From: Apostichopus japonicus
Lineage: Eukaryota > Echinodermata > Holothuroidea > Aspidochirotida > Stichopodidae
Assembly: GCF_037975245.1 (NCBI RefSeq)
Contig: NC_092561.1
Span: 13,949,001 to 14,013,000, forward strand
Reading direction: 5' to 3'
DNA: 64,000 bases
The position numbers and the translations under genes were made by a program. This document shows positions 24,416 to 36,049 of this stretch, piece by piece. The notes under the pieces are model-generated. The model saw only the letters and a list, made by a program, of their open reading frames with translations, ran no database searches and was not told where the DNA came from. Positions within the stretch are counted from its first letter, which is position 1, and each line of letters begins with the position of its first letter.

Positions 24416-26455
24416 AAATCTAAAAATAATATTAATTCATTCATTTTTCAACTTAGATAATGAAAGGAAAAGATAATACTTATCCAATGACCATACTTAA
24501 TCATCCAGAATACCCCGAAAACATAATATAACACAGGTCCCTAATTAATACTCAATTATGACAACTAAATTGGTCAAATCAATTGTAACCCGACAGGCTC
24601 CCTTAATGTCAAACCACAAACTTGCAATAAATATATTAGAGGATCACTATCACACTTGCATTGTAACCGATCCACATCAAAACAATATCATGGTTTAGAC
24701 CTAAAATAACACAATTTACTCGTAACATGCCCTTGAAACATCTTCATCGACTCTTGTCTGCATGGACAAACAAGAATACAAGATGCATTGAGGTTTCGAT
24801 GACTTCACTGCACTAGACTTCTGCTTGTTCGTATTACCAGAACTAGCTGTTACAATACCACTATTGCATGATAAACACAGGCCAGTCTACTGTACATGGC
24901 TATGCACACCTCCACCAAAAACACTAGGGTATTGTGCGCAATGCTATGAATCCACACACCAAGTGTTAGAGGTATCCACGATTTCCATCGCTAGATATCC
25001 TGTAAAAGTTTTCAGAGTTTGACCTCTGGTGACCTATAGGAGATTTGACCTCACAAGCAATAGGATTCTTGTACTAATATGGCAAATCTATATATCATGT
25101 AATAAAAGTATCCATGATTTCTACCATGAGAAATCATGTTTTCAGGCCTCGACAAATACTTTTAAAAGTACTCCCTATTTGGCGACCGTAGCTAAACATC
25201 TACTCGTTAAATTGCGCTCGCCAGTAGGCCTATGATTGTTGTTCAAGTCTCCGAAGTACATATCTCAACATCAACACTTTCTACGAAAAAAGGTTAGGCA
25301 GTGAGGCAGATTACATGGTGCTACGTAATTGCGCATTGGAAACCAGGTTTCTTTGCAGTATGAAATTTAAATTTGAAACAATGAAAATCTGAGGTTGTAT
25401 GAGCATTTATCTTTCAAAATTCCTAGCAGCAACAACAGCAAATTTGTCTCAAAACTCCATAAATTGTTCTATACTTTGCGAATTATGACTGAGCTAGTAG
25501 GAAAATGGCCCTAAAAATAATTAAGGAGATGTTTTGCCATGTGTATTGGTATTCTGACTGGTATTCTTCACGTTGTTGTGTTGTTGTATTCCACCATACC
25601 GTTGCTGGCCTAGACAACATAAGGTTGCTCACAGGCCTAGCCAGGTCTGTTCAAGTTTTCCCATAATCATAAACGTGACGAAAGTCAAACGTTACTTTTA
25701 AGGCCTAACTATGCTGAAACTGGTGGAAGACACTACACAACTTGGGATCAACAGCCAATCCAGACAAAGCTCGTGAACTTACTGCCAAACTAAGGCCGTT
25801 TTACACGATTATTTCGCATTGAGACTGTTAAGTTTCATAAACGCTGCCTGGTCACAACGAAACTACATCCAACCTGAAATAACGTCCACTAGAACCGCTG
25901 TACTACAAAGTACACGTTCCTTCACGCAAAATAAGGCTCCCGGGCGGCACATAGGTTACGATTATCATCGAAACCAAGAAAATGACATTTTAAACGTAAA
26001 CTGCCCCTCCCATTCATGATCACTTCTGCTAAATCTGGAACAAATGCATAACTTGAGTCATGCTCCCAAAAGTTAAAAGTAAGCTTACACAATCTTTAAG
26101 CAAATGAAAGCCCCATGATTTAACTCTTGGCATCCTCTCTTGATAAAAAATGTTGCTAAAAAGTATCCCATTTATTCACACATCTAGTTTAAACTTGATA
26201 AGATTATGATGTAGGAGGAGTTAGCGAAATACTTTTTCTCACAATTTCGGACAAGATGACCTCAGACCTCAATTAAACTTTAACTTCTACCATTTTAAAA
26301 CCACATAAGTGTTATGTAAAAATTTGTTCCATTATTCTCTACATATTAATTCGCGTGATGCCTTATCTTTGATGTTGAAAAGCAGAAATCGTCTATAAAA
26401 ACATTTGTACGTCTCTTGACCTTTGACCTATGACGTCCTATCACAAAAAACGAGT
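24416..26455. other. Non-coding part of duplication copy B
   Basis: 24,460-24,620 and 26,040-26,210 match copy A (1,160-1,670). The ~1.4 kb between is specific to B and shows no gene. Confidence 0.5.
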
Positions 26456-26721
26456 TTACATGATCTGGCAATTTGAAAAGTAGCCGGACTGTTGGTCAGT
26501 AAGACGTAACTGCCTTGTCAGCTTCGAGAGAAAACACGGCATCTGTTTCATTCCTTCTAGTTCAGGATTACCAGACACTTCTAAAGTCCTTTCAGACACC
26601 AACTTATTCACAACAGTCAACATCTGTACAAAATCTTCTCTATCACCGAATTCATTGAGTACCCTGGTAAGGTCTTGAATAAACCAGGTTCCTTTATACA
26701 ATTCACGAATTGAGAAGTAAT
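26456..26721 (-). CDS. Caspase B last exon (p10)
   Basis: It encodes YFSIRELYKGTWFIQDL, DFVQMLTVVNKLVSE and KKQMPC-like MKQMPCFLSKLTRQL. A 10-residue tail (QSGYFSNCQI plus M) extends beyond the point where A stops. Confidence 0.85.
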
Positions 26722-29700
26722 CTGCAAAGAAATTAATTAAGATTTAATTGATAAAGACAAACAAAACTTCATTATGGTTTTATGCATACATGTAACACAA
26801 CTTCCAGTTGCATTTGAGTCCAGTCATAACCATGCAGAAAATTTGAGTTACATGAAAGTCTGTACATGTTATATCAATGCTCTTTACGTGGAATAGATGC
26901 CCGGTACGTGGAATATATTTTAAAAAAACATCAATTAAGATTGAAACTATAAGAATTTCATTAGTAAGAATGAAGTCTAGTTTAAACGTCCCTATAGTTT
27001 TTAACGGCTTGGTTATCAGATATTTGCGAGAAAAAGGTGGTTAGGTTTAGAAATTTTGTTTTATTGGAAAGGGCGTCGAGGTCCGGGCCCGGAAAGAAGG
27101 AGGATATCCTACAGCCCCAACTGTTTTAGCTAGGATTGAACTTATTAGGAAGGTTCCGAGGCGAGTAAATGTTTCGTTGTTGTTGTAAAGGATCGATGTT
27201 GCGCTGGGGTCGATGAAGCCAACTCTCACGTAAGACAGTATGTAGGTCCTCTCCAGAAAAGAAGTAAAATTTAGATTCAAAAGGCACATTCTGGGACATT
27301 TTTAGACTACAAATTGCGTTCATAAGTATCTTGAAATGCAAAGTTGTGCTAATAAATACTATTTATTTCCTGTATGAGGTTGTCATTGGTGTGTAAAACC
27401 GTAGCAGGGGTCTAAATTGTTTCAGCTAATGTAAGATTTCCCAGACTTCCCCAAATTTATCCAACTGGCGGTGGTAGTAGTGAGTTGGTTGTTGGGGGTC
27501 ATGGAACGTTTGTTGACGAGATGTTAGGGGTCTAGATCCTGTCTTATTAGGGGAAGACATTTCTTTCTTCACAAATATCTCCTTACTGTTGCAAAATTTC
27601 TCCAACTTAAAACAGATTAGGCTCATTCATAATGTAGCAGTCTCAACTTTGTTAAGCATGTGGTGGTAAACAATTCTGTAGGATATTTCCTTTAAGGTGT
27701 TGATTATTAAGTTACGAACTCGGCACAGAATTGAATTCTTATCTCATATATCCATTAAAGATGACTATTATTAGCCAGGAGGTTTTCCAGAAGGTGTGTG
27801 TTTGTCAAGAGAGACGAAAATCTAGCCGAGTTGGGCCATATGCAATCATTTAGGCAGGCATGCAAATTTTAGTAACTTCAGAGTGAGAATTAATGCAAAA
27901 TAATACATGACACCACAAGTTCACATAAAATGTTAATAGTGAAAATTTACATTTCATTATCATATCTGACTCAACAGAGCATTGCAGTATTGCAGATTAG
28001 ACCTCTGGTTGAGTCATATCTTAACCTCGTGAAACGTCCCGCTCCTAGAATACCCAAGAATTGGTCGCCTCGTCGAAACTCGACAAAGTATTCTACCTTT
28101 CAAAGAGGTGTTAAAAAAATCCATAAGAAACGTTATTTTTGACTGATGAAACACGTTCTATACGACCTTATAATACTCTGAATTAGAGAACATATACGAA
28201 TGCAAAGCCATTTGCACGAGTAATGAGACATGTAATTCGTAATTCTAATATGGGCTTGGGTACTAAAGAAACTGCTCCTGACAAAGTTACGTCAAGTTGA
28301 ACACTCCTAGTTATTTCAGCTTTTTAAGTTCTAACGTGAAACCGCTTTGTCAAATTATGAACCAGTTGTAGACGTCTTGAAGCTCCAGAGGTTTTTGCAG
28401 TTGTGTAACCTTGTGTTGTGTGGCTCTATATCTACATTTTACACGTAGACAGGTACACTTTAGTCCACCTACCCTCTGAAGAAGAATAACTTATAAGAAA
28501 GTCAGCCTCAGTCGGAATTGTAACTTTCACTCCATCTGCTATCTCAAATTTCTTAGCGACGCCACGAAACATTGCTGGAGATTCAGCCGTTCCTCCACGA
28601 CACGCCTGCGAAAGTAGGAAGGCAGTGAACAAAGTCAAACTTAGTATTTAAGCATTTTACTGTTCAATGGGAACTTAAGATATAGCGTATCAACTCTAAA
28701 TAGCTGAAAGATTTCAAAAGTTAACCCTTTAAAAAAGTTACTACATAGAGATGGATGAAGTTACGTTATGCAAACGCTTAGCCAGCCTTCATGGTCTTGG
28801 ACGGAAGTGGGGGGGGGGGGGGGTGACCAACTCTTTCTCAGCCCACTTTAAGATGAATTATTATTGACGCCATGTGTATAGTCAACGTTGTTGTATAATG
28901 GACAACTGCACATTGTTTTAGTCATCATTTGTGACTTACAACACGAAAGGAATAAGGGTATGTAATAATATCATTAGTTCAGTTGAGAGGTTGGGTCTTA
29001 TTTGTTATAAATATAGTGCACAAACAAGTATCGTATTTTACTAAAACAACAAAACCGTGCTGTGACAAAGGAAATCTGACTTGTAAACCATCTTTTGATA
29101 ACTTGGATACTATAGTAACAGTATTTGCTCTTATTTCACTTATTTACTTTTGTTTACATAATCTACAACATTGTACCATGCTTAAAATTATAAAGTCACT
29201 TATAAGTTCGTTCTGCGCTTTTCCCGAATTAAATGATCTCTAAGACTTATTGGAGTCATTAGAGTGCGGGTGGGAGGGGTGCTTGGGTAAGAGGGCTTAG
29301 AAACACACTAACGCTGTCAACTTCGATATTTTAACTGTATGATAATGAAGTACAAGATTGTTTGAAATTATATGAACACTAATTGGGAGGGCGGGGGACT
29401 TCCCTATCATCTTCCTGCTCCTTAGAATGTGTAAGAAGGAATGTTTAATATATCTAACATTTCAATCATTGATAACGGGCTCATACGAGATGCACACTGC
29501 GTGTGAACGCGCCCCTGATTTCAAACTCGATCCGCATATTACAATTATCACCGCAGACTAAACGCTCTGGCAAATCCATACCGAATAAACTAAGGCACAG
29601 AAAATGCGTTAACACATGGTATCGATTAACTCACAGTGAGCAGCGTAGGCTCAACGGAGACTTTACACAGAACGATAGGATACACTGATGCTAGAGACAG

Positions 29701-32700
29701 AAAACCTACGGGAAACACTGAAACATAAAACACCAAAAAAGCACAGATTGAAGACCGAAAACATGCAGAATGGCATGAACAGACAATAAAAAACTCCACA
29801 GTAACAAGCACAACGAATCTCAAAGTAATTTGAGAACAATAAAAAAAACGATCACAGAAATGAACGAATTTAAAGAGCTCCAAAAAGTACGTGTGCACGC
29901 TTCAATGACCATCGAATAACGCCTTCACTGCCCCGAGATAACGTAACCTAACCCTAATTATGATAAAAATCCAGAGTATAAAGGCTAGGTCTAACTAAAA
30001 CTGGTTTAGCTTGTTAGGCGAAACATTTCGCGAAAACACTCACTATAGTAAGGGTGGTAACCAATGCAGATCAGAAATCTGTCGCCTTTCACATAACTCT
30101 TTTCCGCATAATTTCTCCTGGTGGGACTCTGTACCGGTAACCTACGTAGGATACACGACTTACACATCTTGCACGGTACGGGAATTAATTAGTTTCTTGG
30201 CATGGAGCTACCTTTCTGCCAACGTGTGATGTGATAGTGCCACCCTGGGATGGTGGGGAGAGGTTTGGGTGTATTATCATTTAATTATCTTGGTTTTCTG
30301 TTGCCATTTCAAAGAGAATGTAAACAGACCAATAAACAAATATCAGTATTATAACAAATGAAGGCATCAAAACTCAGGCTCATTTCCACTTTAGACTTCC
30401 TCAAGTCTTCAGTTCTATATATGAAGAAACGTTAAAAATGTTACATCAGCATACTGAAATACGGGTTCTCTTATCTGTTCGCGGCGTTGCTCATCACAAG
30501 CACTACTCTAGCCTAACTTATAATTACCTTTGTCTGGCTTAGTATTACCTAGTTGCATAGTTAAATGTCACATACTTTTACATGAAACGTTGGAAGGTAC
30601 CAGCATAAGTTTGTTTCTTTAGTAGTTACAATGTTATAAAGGACGGGGCTGCGTTTAGACCGGATTACAAGAAAATATGCATAGCACCCTTCAGATTTGA
30701 GAGAACTTTTGATGTCTTCTTCCACAGGCTGAAAAGTCCAGGATCATATTGGAAGTTATACCGAACTTTCTGCAAACTCCACCAAGTCAGTACATGGAAA
30801 CACAAACAAAATGAGCTTCACCAAACGGATACACCCTCAGCCCTTGTTTCTATACATTGGGATTGGTTAGACCTGAAGGTTGCTTTTCTACAACAAACAG
30901 TTTATTTATCCAAACATGTAAACGTGTTCTGAAAAAAATCGAACAGAAATCTTAGAAATCCCGACATCTTGCCAAAATACAGAACACAAGTTTACATAAA
31001 CCCTTTTATAGATCTTTCTGCTTGCTACATTCCATCCGAGTACTTAGAATTTTTGTTAGAGTGTTTGTTATATCGTTTTATAGTTTACTTTTGTATGTAT
31101 TTTATATGATATCCTATCATCTTAACATGTTTGCCTCTTTTATATTCGCTTTTCTTCCTGTAAACGTATTTTATGACTCCACTATATAAATTTTATATTA
31201 ATACTGGAATGAATAAATAAATAAAATAAAAGAAATAACAATAAAGAAATAGAAAGAAGGGGTACATGGTATATTACAACTTGGAAACACTTTCCAACTT
31301 TAAGTTTGAGGATTCCCGCGAGGTTGGGTTAGGTATTATGAATGTGCCTGTGAGCAATAGACAAATTTCACAAAGACTACAAAAGGACACATTAACTTAG
31401 TACTTTGAAAACGATGAATAATAATAATAACACAGCAACGATGCATTACTTGCGATATATCATTCAGGACACGGCGTCTGCCAATATACAATTTACTGAG
31501 CTTTATAAGGGTCCACATCTTTAAACCATAGAGCATCCATCCCGTCATGTCATGCAAATTGACCCCCTGAACAATTTCATACACAATGTTGTAAAGATCT
31601 AGGTTTTGTCCCGAGCTGGGAAGCTGGAGCCAGGCGAAGTGGGGGATGGGGTCTGGAACGATTACATAACTAAACCGCATTTGGATATGTTAACTAATTT
31701 CTTAATAGATAAATAAACCTAGAGAAGTGGTTACGAATTCCTGTAAAGGTTCTTTTCAATGATACAGTAATGAGGACCAAGAAGAACATACTTAAACACT
31801 TCAATTTGATATTTGTATATAACCAATGCAAATCCCTATTTCATACATTGTAGAAAATCGTTGGTGTTCTGTTTAGAGTAAATAAGACCAATGTACCACC
31901 CCTTACAACAGCCGGCTCTCCTTGCCCTCCCTACCCTGACATACCAATATCCGACCCCATCCATGAAACCCACGAAAAACTACTTCTCTTTTCTTCAAAT
32001 TTTCGATCATAAAGTCAAAATGTTAAAATCTTAATAGCGCGTTTTCTCAAAATTCACTTTTGCACATTCTTCACTTCGCCAGAAGCGGAACAATATGAAC
32101 ACAGTGCTAGTTCAAGTTATTTACGCCCATCAAAAGGTGATTTTTAGTTAGATACGTAGGGCATAAGTGTCAGTTGCTTAGTGGTCACTTAAAGTAAATG
32201 GAGATTGCTTCTGATTACTAGACCGGGTGTAATAGATTGTATTCCAATCAGAATTTGTCATATTAAATGCTGGCTTTAATTTGTCTAATTGATCACTAGG
32301 CAAGTTATCCATGTATGACTTTGTGTGAAGCTCCCATTGTTAAAATGGTCCCCTGTTTTCCTAGATACGCCACTGAGTATACATTAACAATGGTAAACGT
32401 TTACAGAATAATTGAATGCATAGTTCTTTCAAAAGGTCTGTGTGGATGTTTGTGTGTTTTCACTATTATGTTTTGACCTTATCACTTTGTAACGATTGAT
32501 TAATTGAAATAAAATGAAAATACAATTGAAGTTTAGTTTTGATATGTCAAAAGAAAATAGAACATGAGGACAATCCGTGAATTGCGTATCTCACCGATAA
32601 CTCCCTTCATTCCCTTTATGACGCTAACATATTTGAAATTCACTAACATCTTCAATCATAATCGCTGCACTGAACAAAATAACATTTCGTCCTTTTTCCC

Positions 32701-35650
32701 ATTGCGTTTTTACCTCACTCTTTATTCTAACTATGTACCGTATTTTGACAACACTTTTGAATGTTGCATTCTATTCCACATTTGTCCTTGTATCCATAGC
32801 AAATCTCACTTTCGCTTCATTCGGGTTTTGAACTTTCATACTGAAGTCCTTTAAGGCATAAGTCTCTATCGATGGGCACATCCCTAACAAATTGAATTGT
32901 TGAGTAAGTTAATGAGGATTTCTTACATGTAGCAGCATTAAAATTTCATATTTGACATCAGGCACAATGATAACAATATATTTGTCAAGGTTGCAAGTCT
33001 ATTTGAAGGTTTCCATTTGCACGAGCAGTTAAGTACATAATTTGTTGAATTTTAACTTTGGCCTCGGTGACATACGTAATCACATATGTTGATATAGGTT
33101 GACATACCCATCATATCTGGGAATATTGTAAGTCACTTCAATTCTTCCCATTTGGAAGTTGTATTTAGTTTGTTTCTAATTTGTTAGGTATAGGTATAGT
33201 CAAAGCTGAAACCTAATGTTAATGTAGACAACTTCGCCCAATTCATATTGGCATCAACTTACTTGGATAATGAATATCTTTGATTTTCCAATAAGTGATC
33301 TACAATTATTTCCTCGAAAAATATCGAATACATCATCCCTGAGCAGCAACCATGTCCTGCTCGTCGAATCCACATTACTATTGTCATTAAAACTTTCTGG
33401 ATCACCGTCGCTTCCATAAATGATTCCTTCATCACCATGCGTAAGAAACACACACAAGAAGCAGTCGAAATCTGAGTGATCGAATCTGCTGGCTATAAAA
33501 GTGAAAAGCGTTACATTCATTGTAAAATAAAACTAATCCAACAAATTATAAATTAAATGTTAAAATGTGGACGAATTGTTTTGGCGAAACTTAACAGTAG
33601 TCTGGTTAGTCCAGTCAATCTTTATGCATATAATTGTGTGTTTAGTATTTTCTATTTGCAACTCCTTCTCAGTATCAATTGGTCTTAAATGTAAGACATA
33701 TTTATAATTATAACACACATTTAAACTGATGAAACCATGAGAATCAGGTGTTCCAACCTAACCATTTTTGAGGTGCTGTCCCACAAAAGCAACTACTGGG
33801 ATCTTCGTGATTGGCGTTTGAAGAGATGTCATGTAAAGTTTTGTTTTACTCCTTGTGGTCAAATTATCTGACAAATATTCGAAAATACGATATAGACACT
33901 GCATAATGAGACGCCCGTGATCAGATCACGAATTCCACAAATAACATTGTGGTTGTAAAGGCGTCACGTTATTCCCAATTTAAGTTTTGTCTCCTTGTTC
34001 CTATCTGCGTCTTAAGACGTTTTCACTCCGCTTGGGGCGAAAATAAGACGCTAAATGCTATTGGACTAAACTCAAATACAGAACCTCGAATACATTTTCT
34101 TATTGGTGATTTGGAGACACAGGGCTTAGCACAGAAGTTCTTATTTAATCTTTACCTTTAAGCAGAACATCACTGATTCTATTAGCAGTGTAATCATCAA
34201 ATACGTGTACTTCGAAACCTAGATTCTTGAAGGTAGTGTATAGTTTGTCTCTGTCTATCCGAGTACCAGTCCTGTTTGCCATTTTTGCAAAACGTTCATT
34301 GTTAAAAATGATAGCAAGACCTCGTTGATGATGTTGCATATCATATCCTAAGTCAAAATGTATCGGTGACCTGCAATAAGAAACATACAAGATGCTGTCA
34401 CAATTAAACTATACAGGCATGTCAGATGGCTTTGTATATGTTGAAGATACCTTTGATATCTGACAAAATCTTACAGGGATCTATCATTCGAAGACACTAA
34501 GACCATCATGAGGTTTGCGAAATGGAGAGATTAACCGGATACCGTACTGATATTTTAATACTTAAGCAAGCTGTTATTCAGTACATATGCCTATTGTTGT
34601 CAGGTTATCGATACCAGCTTGTATACAGTGAGGAAAGCAAACTTGGTTGCGAAAGTTTATACCATTTATCACTCTTCATGTCCTGGAGCAAACAACCAAA
34701 GACATTGCAGAAACCCTCGTCATGTTATACATCAAGTGTCTTTCGGAACCTTGCATCACTCAACGAAGAGATAATGGCACTTGTGAAAGGGCTCAACAAA
34801 GGAAACTTCATGAACCTCCTCGGCGCATCTCACAATTACCAAAATGTCTAGGGCAAACTTCTTTTGACAGTTTCGTTTCCATCCATGTCTAGGATTTTGA
34901 AAGCCCAATCACACTTGTGAGAGTCAACGCGTTATTCAACTCGCAATACACGTGTGTAAACTGCATGCCTGTACGCGGGTGAAGGTGGTCACGGTTTGGA
35001 GGGTCGTATGCACAATTTTTAAAGATCCACATTCTCCTGGGTAAAATGCGTATATAGGAGCAACTGTGCGCCGGTGCAGCAATAGAAATTGGTCACGAAA
35101 GGAGAGTCCACAATCAAGTTATGATAGTTGGTGCCCGAACAAGACGCTCACTACACTCAAACAGTCTCTAATGTGGATAGGGTCTCGTTTTAATTTCCTG
35201 AGAGTACTTGGGGTCATTTGACGTGCATTACTAGACTGACCGCCTTTTTGTGCCCCAAAGACATTTTACAAGTGGCTGTCAGGCTAGAAAATGGTCTTTC
35301 GTTCTCCGAGGACGTTAACACTGACTGCGTCAAATGACATAGTTGCCTTAGTTGCCAAATGTAGCATTTATTTCCATCCAAACAACTTCAAGTATACAAA
35401 AAATAGAACCTTTCACATGACAATGTTAAAAGCATCGTCACATTTCAGTAAACGCCCCACCCTACAGAAAATCCTTCGTACGGGTCTTAGCCGAATCCTG
35501 CGTATTGTACAACGGATACGTACGATCACTATATACGCCAACGTGCGCGTTGATTTACACAAGTGTGACCCGAGCTTTACACTCACGGTTCATCCGAAGT
35601 ATTGGCCCCTTTCATAATTTAAATACGTACATGTTATCAGCTTCAGCCAT
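26456..35650 (-). CDS. Caspase paralogue (duplication copy B), probably impaired at the 5' end
   Basis: It has the same exon order as caspase A: 35,650-35,587, 34,370-34,156, 33,492-33,263, 28,605-28,473 and 26,721-26,456. All catalytic motifs are present: GLAIIFNN, an Arg in NRTGTRID, THGDEG, QACRG, IPTEADFLISYSSSE, FSIRELYKGTWFIQDL and KKQMPCFLSKLTRQL. The linker is four residues shorter than in A and carries EIAD, a plausible self-cleavage site. The C-terminus runs past the A stop. The start exon has TGA at codon 13. The acceptor equivalent to A's TTCAG reads TCAC, and the remaining TGCAG acceptor gives a different phase. It may be a recent pseudogene, or transcription may begin at another exon. 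Confidence 0.7.
26722..28472. other. Caspase B last intron
   Basis: It aligns with A 4,648-6,042 and 8,254-8,294 and lacks the 2.2-kb transposon, so it represents the empty site. Confidence 0.6.
28473..28605 (-). CDS. Caspase B exon: catalytic Cys and linker
   Basis: Acceptor TTTCGCAG, then ACRGGTAES completes QACRG. The linker has KKFEIADGVK with a candidate cleavage Asp, then TIPTEADFLISYSSSE. Donor GAGG|GTAGGT. Confidence 0.88.
28606..33262. other. Caspase B intron 3 with a B-specific insertion
   Basis: 28,606-29,510 and 32,125-33,262 align with A. The ~2.6 kb between (29,510-32,125) is B-specific. Its only clue is gaataaataaataaaat near 31,207-31,224, like the 3' tail of a plus-strand retroelement. 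No RT motif was found. A minus-strand open frame at 31,336-31,680 has no recognisable family. There is a poly-G run at 28,809-28,823. Confidence 0.5.
33263..33492 (-). CDS. Caspase B exon: catalytic His segment
   Basis: Acceptor TTTTATAG, donor CAA|GTAAGT. It encodes DHSDFDCFLCVFLTHGDEG, IIYGSDG, FRGNNC and GKSKIFIIQ. Same length as in A. Confidence 0.88.
33493..34155. other. Caspase B intron 2
   Basis: It is flanked by the splice sites of the p20-start and catalytic-His exons and aligns with A 10,747-11,387. Nothing else was seen. Confidence 0.5.
34156..34370 (-). CDS. Caspase B exon: start of p20
   Basis: It encodes FDLGYDMQHHQRGLAIIFNN, RFAKMANRTGTRIDRD and NLGFEVHVFDDYT. The acceptor is TTATTGCAG and the donor AAAG|GTAAAG. 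The frame is fully open. Confidence 0.82.
34371..35586. other. Caspase B first intron
   Basis: It aligns patchily with A 11,597-12,280 and is longer. No gene was seen. Confidence 0.45.
35587..35650 (-). pseudogene. Caspase B, broken start exon
   Basis: ATG GCT GAA GCT GAT matches the A start exon and the exon ends at a conserved GTGAGT donor. Codon 13 is TGA and the exon is 9 nt shorter. An in-frame ATG lies two codons before the donor. Confidence 0.5.
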
Positions 35651-35953
35651 GTTGTCAGGGTGCCTCAAATGCACAGGAAAAACAGATTTGTGTGTAATTT
35701 CTCGTGATCTGTTTGAAAAGACAAAATAAGAAGATAATGAAAGACACATTGAAAGCGGAGTTTCTTTATTATTATTTTTTTCACATTTTCGAGTGGTTAT
35801 TGATAGTTTTATATCTCCATTGATCTTATAAATAGGCCGCTCTTTTGGTTGTAATTTGAATGGCAAACAACTTTTTTCAAACATCAATTTCACCATTCGA
35901 TATGGAAAGATGTGTTACAACTATTTTTGCATACATGAAGGGAAATGTAATCA

Positions 35954-36047
35954 TCAATTTAGCCCACTGATATGATTAACAACTTGGTGAAGACCCTCGG
36001 GGTTGATCTTATTGCAGTGTATTTGGCATTTTAACACCATTAATTTC
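35954..36047 (-). CDS. Candidate terminal exon of an unknown gene, copy B
   Basis: This is the counterpart of 12,706-12,790: the same TTTACAACAG-like acceptor region (TTGTAAACAG), then KLMVLKCQIHCNKINPEGLH and on to TGA, 30 codons. Its reading frame is kept relative to A in spite of a 12-nt insertion and a 3-nt shift of the stop region. Product unknown. Confidence 0.33.
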
Positions 36048-36049
36048 CT

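Noticed and set aside
31336-31680. 114-codon minus-strand frame as a gene
   Set aside because: No recognisable family; it lies in a B-specific insertion.
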